This document shows positions 17,588 to 24,695 of a DNA stretch of 64,000 nucleotides, in pieces (position 1 is the first letter of the stretch; every line of letters begins with the position of its first letter). Under the pieces are notes generated by a model, which was given only the letters and a program-made list of their open reading frames with translations, searched no databases and was not told the DNA's origin. The translations under genes were made by a program, and so were the position numbers. The DNA lies in NCBI RefSeq assembly GCF_018502625.1, contig NZ_CP075566.1, forward strand, positions 6,389,001-6,453,000, read 5' to 3'. Origin of the DNA: Pseudomonas hormoni (GTDB taxonomy: Bacteria; Pseudomonadota; Gammaproteobacteria; Pseudomonadales; Pseudomonadaceae).

Positions 17588-18340
17588 ATGAAGTTTAAGA
17601 AAGCAGGGTGCCTGGACTTGACGGCATACTCGGAAGCGTTCGAACGTGACTTTCCGGTAAAGAAGACAAAGGCTGTTCAGAGAATTGCAACGCTGGATTC
17701 GCCTGGGGCTGCCGGATCGTTGTTGGGCGGCAATCTGATCAGCACGGCAAGGGGCGTATCTCGTCAGGACAAACGAGACGTCAACGCCAGCGTGCGGTAT
17801 GCGCAGTGGTTTGCGAGTCAGGAGCGCGATCGTCAAACCGATCCCCAGGGTTGGTTTTCCCTGTTTGCCATCACGCTTTTGAGTATGGGCTGGGAGTACG
17901 AAGATGAAAGCGTTGTCGAGAAGTATTACAAAAGCTTCTCCGGTCAACTAAGTCAGGCTTATTTGAATGCGATATCTGCTGTTAACAGTCCCATGGCGAA
18001 AGTTACCAGAGATATGTTTAATGCGTTATCGGCTAATCCATCAGCCCTTTGGTCATTGTCCAAAGGAAGCCTGCGTGGCAAGGAGTTTGCGATTGCGCCC
18101 GCTCAATATGACAGCCAGGGGCGATTGTCATTGGGTTTGAATGATTACTCGTTGTGGGCGCGAGTCCAGCGCGAAGAGTTTCTGTTCTGGAACTGGAACG
18201 AGAACAGCGTAACGCTCACGCATCGTGCCGTGCCATTCACTCTGAACAGAGAAAGGTTTGCCGAGGTCCGTCAAACGTTAAATGACCGACTCGACATTAT
18301 CGCTGACGCCATATTCGAGTTTTATTCGGAGCGTCTGTGA
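17588..18340 (+). CDS. Uncharacterised protein, related to the gene at 23172
   Basis: 250-aa soluble-looking protein that I cannot assign. Start chosen at ATG 17588 with AAGGA 7 nt upstream. No signal peptide or membrane segment is clear. By eye it aligns with the 23172 protein at three places: GVSRQDKRDVNASVRYAQ with GMTRRNKRIVKNTYAYAD; LLSMGWEYEDESVVEKYYKS with LMFAMGWTEYNSAFTYYKS; and a C-terminal part (FLFWNWNENSVTLTHRAVPF with VIFFDWNSSDVEIYRGKALF). It lies between the divergent cob operons, 130 bp before cobG, and is less GC-rich than they are. It could be cotranscribed with cobG, but a role in corrin synthesis is not indicated. Confidence 0.75.
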   Translation: MKFKKAGCLDLTAYSEAFERDFPVKKTKAVQRIATLDSPGAAGSLLGGNLISTARGVSRQDKRDVNASVRYAQWFASQERDRQTDPQGWFSLFAITLLSMGWEYEDESVVEKYYKSFSGQLSQAYLNAISAVNSPMAKVTRDMFNALSANPSALWSLSKGSLRGKEFAIAPAQYDSQGRLSLGLNDYSLWARVQREEFLFWNWNENSVTLTHRAVPFTLNRERFAEVRQTLNDRLDIIADAIFEFYSERL

Positions 18341-18470
18341 GGGGCGCCGCATGATGGATTGAGGGAGGATGCGTTTGCGACACGCGGTCTTAGGATGCCG
18401 TACGGCAAAGCAGGCATAATACCGCTCGCTTCCATCCGGAGGCGCTTCCACTTTTGATCCGGTCGTCCCT

Positions 18471-19793
18471 TTGAACAAACACTCTGTGCCCCTCGCGTTA
18501 CGCCCCTCGGCTTGTCCGGGGCTGCTGCGTATCGTCCAGGCCAGGGATGGGGGTATCTGCCGAATAAAACTCGCCGGTGGCGTTGTAAGTGCTGCGCAGG
18601 CCTGTGCCATTGCCGATGGTGCGCAGCGTTACGGCAGTTCAGTGATCGAGGCGACTAACCGGGCCAACCTGCAGATTCGTGGCATCGAACATGAGCAGAC
18701 CGCGCTCATTGAAAGTCTGCTCGCCGCGGGCCTCGGCCCTTCAAATGCGGCGGGCGACGATGTACGCAATCTGATGCTGAGCCCGAGCGCAGGCATCGAC
18801 TGGCAGATGCTGTTCGACACCCGCGACCTGGCCCAGCAGATCCTTGCGACCCTGCAAGAGCACGAACCCTTCCACAACCTCAGTGCCAAATTCGCCGTGC
18901 AGCTTGATGGGGGGGAAGGCTTGGCGATGCTCGAACACCCCCATGATCTGTGGTTGTCCGCTGTCGAGCGAGAGGGCGAGTGTTGGTTGGCTTTCGGTTT
19001 GGCGGGGTGTCCCACCGACGGGCCAGCTGGTTCGGTTCCGCTGGAAGATGGCCATGCGCTGGTGGTCGCCGTGCTTGAGTTGTTCCTGGAACTGGCGGCG
19101 CCCGATCAAACGCGAATGCGCCATTTGCTGAGCGAAATGACGGCCTCCGGGTTCCTCGCGCGGCTGGCCGAGCGGGTGCCATTCAAGTCCGTTGCAGCCT
19201 GGCAGCGGTCATTGACCGCAAACGTTCTACACATTGGCGCCCATCCGCAGGCGCAAGCCGATCATGTCTATGTCGGCGCCGTACCGCCGCTGGGGCGGCT
19301 CGATTGCGCGATGCTCCGGGGTGCCGCTCAGTTGGCGCAGGAATACGGCGACGCAACGCTGCGCTTCACCCCGTGGCAAAGCCTGCTGCTGCCGAACATT
19401 TGCCACGAAAATGCAGATGAAGTCATCCGGCGCCTGAATCAGCTGGGCCTGCTGTGCGACGCCGATCAGCCCTTGTCACGGTTGATCGCCTGCACCGGCT
19501 CCAGTGGCTGCGGCAAAGGCCTGGCCGACACCAAGGGCGACGCCCTGCAACTGGCCGCGCTGCTGCAGCGTCATGGCCAGGTGCTGAACGTGCATCTGTC
19601 CGGCTGCTCGCGTTCCTGTGCCGCCGCGCATATCGCGCCGGTCACTTTATTGGCGATCAGCCCCGGTCATTACGACCTCTATTTTCGCGAAGCGGGGCAG
19701 CCGGGTTTCGGCGCCCTGCACGCACGCAACCTTACTATTGAAGCGGTCGCAGCCTTGCTCGACGCCCGCTCACGGAGCCCCTTTGATGCTTGA
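18471..19793 (+). CDS. cobG: Precorrin-3B synthase CobG
   Basis: 440-aa siroheme/4Fe-4S monooxygenase related to nitrite and sulphite reductases; it oxidises precorrin-3A and so marks the aerobic pathway. The Fe-S cysteines are in the C-terminal third: CTGSSGCGKGLADTKGDA near residue 340 and LSGCSRSCAAAH near 380. The start is uncertain: TTG 18471 (MNKHSVPLALRPSACPG) or GTG 18486. cobH begins 8 nt before its stop, so the four plus-strand genes are one operon. I looked for a cobalamin riboswitch in 18341-18470 and did not find one. Confidence 0.92.
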   Translation: MNKHSVPLALRPSACPGLLRIVQARDGGICRIKLAGGVVSAAQACAIADGAQRYGSSVIEATNRANLQIRGIEHEQTALIESLLAAGLGPSNAAGDDVRNLMLSPSAGIDWQMLFDTRDLAQQILATLQEHEPFHNLSAKFAVQLDGGEGLAMLEHPHDLWLSAVEREGECWLAFGLAGCPTDGPAGSVPLEDGHALVVAVLELFLELAAPDQTRMRHLLSEMTASGFLARLAERVPFKSVAAWQRSLTANVLHIGAHPQAQADHVYVGAVPPLGRLDCAMLRGAAQLAQEYGDATLRFTPWQSLLLPNICHENADEVIRRLNQLGLLCDADQPLSRLIACTGSSGCGKGLADTKGDALQLAALLQRHGQVLNVHLSGCSRSCAAAHIAPVTLLAISPGHYDLYFREAGQPGFGALHARNLTIEAVAALLDARSRSPFDA

Positions 19794-20412
19794 TTACATC
19801 CGCGACGGTCAGGAGATCTATCGCAATTCCTTCGCGATCATTCGCGCCGAGGCCAACCTCGAACGAATCCCGGCGGATCTGGAAAAACTCGCGGTGCGGG
19901 TGATTCACGCCTGCGGCATGGTCGATGCGATTGACGGTCTGCAGTTCTCTGAAGGTGCGGGCAAGGCCGGGCGCGATGCGCTGGCCGCCGGTGCGCCGAT
20001 TCTGTGTGATGCGCGGATGGTGTCAGAAGGCGTGACCCGCACACGCTTGCCGGCGAACAACGAAGTGATCTGCACCCTGCGCGATGAAAGCGTTCCGGAG
20101 CTGGCGCGCGAGTTGGGCAATACTCGTTCCGCCGCCGCACTGGAACTGTGGCGCCCGCACCTGGAAGGCAGCGTAGTGGTGATCGGCAACGCGCCGACCG
20201 CGCTGTTCTATCTGCTGGAAATGCTCGATGCCGGCGCCCCGAAACCGGCGCTGATCCTCGGCTTCCCGGTAGGCTTCGTCGGCGCCGCCGAATCCAAGGC
20301 CGCGCTCGCGGCGGACAGCCGTGGCGTGCCATTTGTCATCATGCAAGGCCGGCTGGGCGGTAGCGCCATGGCCGCCGCCGCCGTCAATGCCCTCGCCACG
20401 GAGATCGAATGA
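19786..20412 (+). CDS. cobH: Precorrin-8X methylmutase CobH
   Basis: 208-aa enzyme moving the methyl group from C11 to C12 to give hydrogenobyrinate. It starts [20 protein letters not shown]; the catalytic histidine is H41 in [15 protein letters not shown]. Other family blocks are [20 protein letters not shown] and [17 protein letters not shown]. The ATG at 19786 overlaps cobG by 8 nt and gives the standard length; a longer reading from 19618 would run inside cobG. Its stop overlaps the cobI start. Confidence 0.95.
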   Translation: MLDYIRDGQEIYRNSFAIIRAEANLERIPADLEKLAVRVIHACGMVDAIDGLQFSEGAGKAGRDALAAGAPILCDARMVSEGVTRTRLPANNEVICTLRDESVPELARELGNTRSAAALELWRPHLEGSVVVIGNAPTALFYLLEMLDAGAPKPALILGFPVGFVGAAESKAALAADSRGVPFVIMQGRLGGSAMAAAAVNALATEIE

Positions 20413-21143
20413 TGCAGCAACCTGGACGTTTGATCGGCCTTGGCGTCGGCCCTGGTGATCCGGAACTGATTACCGTCAAGGCCCTGCGCCTGCTGCGCGA
20501 ATCGCCGGTGGTGGCGTACTTCGTCGCCAAAGGGAAAAAGGGCAATGCGTTCGGCATCATCGAAGCGCATTTGCAGGATGCCCAAACTTTGCTGCCGCTG
20601 GTGTATCCAGTGACGACCGAAGCGTTGCCGGCGCCGCTGTCCTATGAACAGGTGATCAGCGATTTCTACGATGCGGCCGGCGAAGAACTCGCCGCTCATC
20701 TCGATGCCGGACGTGACGTTGCGGTGATCTGCGAAGGTGATCCCTTCTTCTACGGCTCCTACATGTACCTGCACGATCGTCTGGCAGAACGTTATGAGGC
20801 TGAAGTCGTGCCCGGTGTCTGCTCGATGCTCGGCGGCGCTTCGGTACTCGGCGCGCCACTGGTGTACCGCAATCAGAGCTTGTCGGTGTTGTCCGGCGTA
20901 TTGCCTCACGACGATCTCAAGCGCCGGTTGGCCGATGCCGACGCGGCGGTGATCATGAAGCTGGGGCGTAACTTCCCCAAGGTCCGTCAGGTGCTCGAAG
21001 AACTCGGTCTGGCGGAGCGCGCGCTGTATGTCGAACGCGCAACCATGGCCAATCAGAAAATCGTGCCGCTGGATCAGGTCGAGCCAATGTCCTCGCCGTA
21101 CTTCTCGCTGATCATCGTTCCGGGTGAAAGGTGGCAAGGCTGA
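20409..21143 (+). CDS. cobI: Precorrin-2 C20-methyltransferase CobI
   Basis: 244-aa SAM-dependent tetrapyrrole methylase acting at C20 of precorrin-2. N-terminal [20 protein letters not shown] is the family loop; [20 protein letters not shown] near residue 110 and [20 protein letters not shown] near 135 bind SAM and substrate. Its start overlaps the cobH stop (ATGA) and its stop overlaps the cobJ start (TGATG). Two adjacent ATG codons (20409, 20412) are equally possible. Confidence 0.95.
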   Translation: MMQQPGRLIGLGVGPGDPELITVKALRLLRESPVVAYFVAKGKKGNAFGIIEAHLQDAQTLLPLVYPVTTEALPAPLSYEQVISDFYDAAGEELAAHLDAGRDVAVICEGDPFFYGSYMYLHDRLAERYEAEVVPGVCSMLGGASVLGAPLVYRNQSLSVLSGVLPHDDLKRRLADADAAVIMKLGRNFPKVRQVLEELGLAERALYVERATMANQKIVPLDQVEPMSSPYFSLIIVPGERWQG

Positions 21144-22846
21144 TGACTCGTCCAGCTCCGGCGATTGTCATCCTCGGCAATGGCAGCCTCGCAACCGCGC
21201 GCAACATTCAACGGCTGTACCCCGACGCCGTGATCCATGGTCTGGCCGAACGGGTTGAAGGCGCGGACCGTGTCTATCACGAATTCGGCGCAACCCTGCG
21301 CGAACTTTATCAGCAGGACACGCCGATCATTGCCCTGTGCGCGGCCGGTATCGTGATCCGCACACTGGCGCCGTTGCTGCTGGAAAAAGGCGCCGAGCCG
21401 CCGGTGCTGGCCGTTGCCGAAGACGGTAGCGCGGTGGTGCCGCTGCTGGGCGGTCTGGGCGGCGTGAACGTGCTGGCGCGGGAAATCGCGGCTGCGCTGA
21501 ACGTGTCGGCGGCGATCACCACCAGTGGTGAGTTGCGATTCGGCACGTGCCTGCTTAATCCACCCAACGGTTATGCCCTCGGCGACCTGGAACTGGGCAA
21601 GCGCTTTGTTTCCGATTTGCTGGCCGGTGAAACAGTGCGTATCGAAGGCGAAGCACCGTGGTTGGCGCAGGCGCAGCTGCCTGAAAACCCGCAAGCGCGG
21701 CTGGCCGTTCATGTGGGGCATGCCGAGCGTACGCCGGCGGCGAACGAACTTTTGATTTATCCGCGCAACGTTTTGGTGGCCGTCAGTGCCCCTGTGGCCA
21801 ATGTGCCCGATGCCATTCGCGATGCTTTGCATCAGGCAAAAATCGCAGTGCAGTCAGTGGCGTGTCTGTTGGCTCCAGACAGCGAAATGTCGAGCGCTGC
21901 ATTGCGTGAAGCGGCGCTTGAACTGGGTGTGCCATTGCGCTTTGCCTCGGCAGCGGGTGCGGTCAGTGAGCTGGCGCGCAACGCCATCGACTCGTCTGTT
22001 TTGATCTTCGGCGATGACGCCATTGCCATCGCGGTGGCCGAGCAGCCTCTGGACCCGTCATCGATCGGCCGTCCTCGAGGGCGTCTGGCGGTGATCGGCC
22101 TTGGCCCGGGCGCTGCCGAACTGATGGTGCCCGCGGTCAAGGCTGAACTGGCGCGCGCCAACGATGTGCTGGGCTACGAAACCTATGTACGCATGGCCGG
22201 CCCGTTCCGCGCCGATCAAGTGCTGCATTGCACCGATAACCGCGAAGAGATGCAGCGCGCTCGTCATGCGTTCGAGCTGGCGGCGCAGGGGCGTTCGGTA
22301 GTGGTGGTTTCGTCGGGCGATCCGGGCGTTTTCGCCATGGCGGCTGCAGTGCTGGAAGCGCTTCACGAGTCTACCGATGCCGCATGGCACAACGTCGATC
22401 TGGAGATTTTGCCGGGTGTCTCGGCATCGTTGGCAACAGCGGCGCAGGCGGGTGCACCACTGGGGCATGACTTCTGTGTGTTGTCGCTGTCGGACAACCT
22501 CAAGCCTTGGGACATTATCGAGAAGCGTCTCGATCTGGCGTCGCAGGCTGATCTGGCGCTGGCGTTCTACAACCCGATCTCACGCTCCCGTCCCTGGCAG
22601 CTTGGCCGGGCGCTGGAAATCGTCGCTCGACACCGTACGCCTCAGACACCAGTCGTTTTGGGGCGCGACATCGGCCGCCCGGGCCAGACGTTGCGAGTGA
22701 CAACCCTCGGCCAGCTGACCCCGGACCAGGTGGATATGCGCACCATGGTCCTGGTGGGATCTTCCACGACCTGCGTATTTTCGCGGGCAGGTGGCGGTGA
22801 TTGGGTATACACCCCACGCTGGTACGGAGAAAAACCCTCCTCCTGA
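21143..22846 (+). CDS. cobJ: CbiG-CobJ fusion: precorrin-3B C17-methyltransferase
   Basis: 567-aa fusion. Residues about 1-310 are CbiG-like: CAAGIVIRTLAPLLLEKGAE and GGVNVLAREIAAALNVSAAI match CbiG N-terminal blocks, and VQSVACLLAPDSEMSSAALR the C-terminal one. Residues about 320-567 are the CobJ/CbiH methylase: LAVIGLGPGAAELMVPAVKA, VVVVSSGDPGVFAMAAAVLE, and LALAFYNPISRSRPWQLGRA. The methylase makes precorrin-4 by ring contraction; in the anaerobic route CbiG opens the lactone, a step CobG-type pathways are not expected to need. I chose ATG 21143 (stop/start overlap with cobI) over GTG 21131. It ends the operon before a strong terminator. Confidence 0.93.
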   Translation: MTRPAPAIVILGNGSLATARNIQRLYPDAVIHGLAERVEGADRVYHEFGATLRELYQQDTPIIALCAAGIVIRTLAPLLLEKGAEPPVLAVAEDGSAVVPLLGGLGGVNVLAREIAAALNVSAAITTSGELRFGTCLLNPPNGYALGDLELGKRFVSDLLAGETVRIEGEAPWLAQAQLPENPQARLAVHVGHAERTPAANELLIYPRNVLVAVSAPVANVPDAIRDALHQAKIAVQSVACLLAPDSEMSSAALREAALELGVPLRFASAAGAVSELARNAIDSSVLIFGDDAIAIAVAEQPLDPSSIGRPRGRLAVIGLGPGAAELMVPAVKAELARANDVLGYETYVRMAGPFRADQVLHCTDNREEMQRARHAFELAAQGRSVVVVSSGDPGVFAMAAAVLEALHESTDAAWHNVDLEILPGVSASLATAAQAGAPLGHDFCVLSLSDNLKPWDIIEKRLDLASQADLALAFYNPISRSRPWQLGRALEIVARHRTPQTPVVLGRDIGRPGQTLRVTTLGQLTPDQVDMRTMVLVGSSTTCVFSRAGGGDWVYTPRWYGEKPSS

Positions 22847-22863
22847 AGATTTGCTCTTCGTTG

Positions 22864-22908
22864 AAAAGCCATGGCAGCCGAGTGTGCTCTCGAGTTGCCA
22901 TGGCTTTT
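22864..22908 (+). terminator. Intrinsic terminator of cobGHIJ
   Basis: Perfect 13-bp arms AAAAGCCATGGCA and TGCCATGGCTTTT with a 19-nt loop, followed by further T residues, 17 bp after the cobJ stop. Confidence 0.92.
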
Positions 22909-22919
22909 TTGGGTCGATG

Positions 22920-23171
22920 AAAAAGATAAATCGGAGTGTGTAGGTTAATTCCTGCTTGAGGAGAGAAACGTTGCCTGGGAATTATATTTGTGGGTAGGGT
23001 TTTTTGTTTTTTATATGGGGCGACTTCTTGTTTTAAATATAGATGTTGCAGTTTTGTCGCTGATTACATGCTTGGGAAGTATTTTGGATTACTTCTGAAG
23101 TTGAAAGGCATAGTTGAGTGATATAAGTTTTTTGGAGTGACCTTGTTCGGGTCGCTTGATATTTAAATTAA
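22920..23171. other. AT-rich intergenic stretch upstream of the 23172 gene
   Basis: The 325-bp gap after cobJ holds the terminator and then about 250 bp that is visibly AT-rich (for example TTTTTTGTTTTTTATATGGG near 22999). I see no ORF and no clear Shine-Dalgarno before the next gene. The composition contrasts with the GC-rich core on both sides and suggests foreign DNA. Confidence 0.6.
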
Positions 23172-23981
23172 ATGGATTTTCAAATGAATAAAATGAATGA
23201 AGTTGAATTGAGTGCCTATTTCGATCAGTGCCTTGAGGCGTGCCAGGCTAAACTAAAACTGATCGGTCCAAAGATTCAGTCACGTTCGGCAGCGGCCGTG
23301 CAGTTACCCATTGATCGGGATGAATTGAATGCCGCGATCATGGGCAGCGGTATCGTTGGCTTTCTGGAGGGAATGACGCGGCGTAACAAGCGCATCGTAA
23401 AAAACACATACGCTTATGCAGATATTGCCTCGAGGCTGTTGTTTCCAAATAAAGTTGATAAGGTCGCCCGTTACGAAGCCTTCAAGAAACTGATGTTCGC
23501 CATGGGCTGGACCGAATACAACAGTGCATTTACTTACTACAAGTCCACTACCTCAAAGTTGACGATGGATAATGTAGCGCTGGATATTGTTTACTCCGCT
23601 ATCGGTGGCGCGGCGGGTCCCGCGGGGGCTGCGTTGAAAGTTGTAGCGGAAAAAACCATTGAGGCACTAAAGAAACAGCCCGATGCGGTCAAGCTGTTCG
23701 AACGTCATGCCATTGAAGCCAGTGGCGCAAACTTCGGTGTTTCCGTTTGCAAGCAAGACGATGAAGCTGAAGTTACGATGGCCGTGGGCACGGTGCGTTA
23801 CGACACATCGGCCAACAATACAAAAGTTATTTTTTTCGACTGGAACAGTTCTGATGTCGAAATCTATCGAGGTAAAGCACTCTTTACCATTCATGAAGAG
23901 GACTTGAGGAAAGAAGCGGCGGCCATCAAGTTCCTCGATGATCTCAGAGAGGCTGTTTTCATGGAGTTTTCGCCGGTTTAA
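23172..23981 (+). CDS. Uncharacterised protein, related to the gene at 17588
   Basis: 269-aa protein of unknown function. Start uncertain: ATG 23172 gives MDFQMNKMNEVELSAYFDQC, while ATGs at 23184 and 23193 are also in frame; none has a good ribosome-binding site. A mildly hydrophobic Ala/Gly segment (IVYSAIGGAAGPAGAALKVV, about residues 138-157) is the only possible membrane-active region, and there is no signal peptide. It shares conserved blocks with the 17588 protein (GMTRRNKRIVKN, MGWTEYNSAFTYYKS, FFDWNSSDVEIYRGKALFT). It is followed by a hairpin and the convergent marC gene. A toxin or secreted effector is conceivable but not shown. Confidence 0.72.
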   Translation: MDFQMNKMNEVELSAYFDQCLEACQAKLKLIGPKIQSRSAAAVQLPIDRDELNAAIMGSGIVGFLEGMTRRNKRIVKNTYAYADIASRLLFPNKVDKVARYEAFKKLMFAMGWTEYNSAFTYYKSTTSKLTMDNVALDIVYSAIGGAAGPAGAALKVVAEKTIEALKKQPDAVKLFERHAIEASGANFGVSVCKQDDEAEVTMAVGTVRYDTSANNTKVIFFDWNSSDVEIYRGKALFTIHEEDLRKEAAAIKFLDDLREAVFMEFSPV

Positions 23982-23993
23982 ATCATGTCGCTT

Positions 23994-24016
23994 GCCAGAG
24001 GCTTCATGCCTCTGGC
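23994..24016. terminator. Hairpin between convergent genes 23172 and marC
   Basis: Perfect 9-bp arms GCCAGAGGC / GCCTCTGGC around TTCAT lie 12 bp after the stop of the 23172 gene. There is no long T run, so it is a weak intrinsic terminator or a shared bidirectional one. Confidence 0.6.
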
Positions 24017-24034
24017 TTCTGGTCGTCGCTGCCG

Positions 24035-24631
24035 TCAGGGCACCAGATAACCCTTCACCCCTGTGAAAATGATCTGCGCCGCCAGTGCACACACAAACAA
24101 CCCCATCAACCGGCTGACAATCTGCAGCCCCTGGTCGCCAAGAATCCGTTCGATGCGGTTCGACAGATAAAGCACCACACCCACCGTGAAACTGGCCAGG
24201 GCGATGCTGAGGATGGCGGTGAGTTTGTCGTCCCAGTGCGGCTGGCTCACACCCATCACCAGCAACGCACCGATGGTGCCGGGGCCGACGGTCAGAGGGA
24301 TGGTCAGTGGCACGATGGTGACGTCCTGCTGCACGTTGTCGGTCTGGACCGCTGACTTGCCTTGGGCCATGCCCAACGCCGAGATGAACAGTACGCTGCC
24401 GGCGCCGATGCGAAACGCGTCCACGGTGATGCCGAACACGTTGAAAATCACCCGCCCGAACAGGTACAGCAAGACGCTGGACACCAGCGTGGCCGTCGCC
24501 ACTTTCCACGCCAGCCGACGTTGTTCCTTGCGTGAATAACCGCGGGTCAGGCTGATGAAACAGGACAACACGAAGAACGGGCTGTAGAGCACCAGCATCT
24601 TCAGGTAAACGCTGAACAACACATGGAGCAT
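24035..24631 (-). CDS. MarC-family integral membrane protein
   Basis: 198-aa protein of the MarC/UPF0056 family with about six transmembrane helices. Recognisable blocks are YSPFFVLSCFISLTRGYSRK at the N-terminus, FRIGAGSVLFISALGMAQGK in the middle and VPLTIPLTVGPGTIGALLVM near residue 107. The biochemical function of the family is unknown. In PAO1, as I recall it, the homologue sits between urtA and retS; here it adjoins retS but is separated from urtA by about 21 kb. Confidence 0.9.
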   Translation of the reverse strand: MLHVLFSVYLKMLVLYSPFFVLSCFISLTRGYSRKEQRRLAWKVATATLVSSVLLYLFGRVIFNVFGITVDAFRIGAGSVLFISALGMAQGKSAVQTDNVQQDVTIVPLTIPLTVGPGTIGALLVMGVSQPHWDDKLTAILSIALASFTVGVVLYLSNRIERILGDQGLQIVSRLMGLFVCALAAQIIFTGVKGYLVP

Positions 24632-24695
24632 GGGGCAAGCTCACTGGCGAGGGAAGTCGTGGGGGAGTCTATCAGGCGTCGCCGGGTCTGTCGGC

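Noticed and set aside
18341..18470. Possible cobalamin riboswitch before cobG
   Set aside because: I found no B12-box-like core or GCCACTG element with the needed pairing partners.
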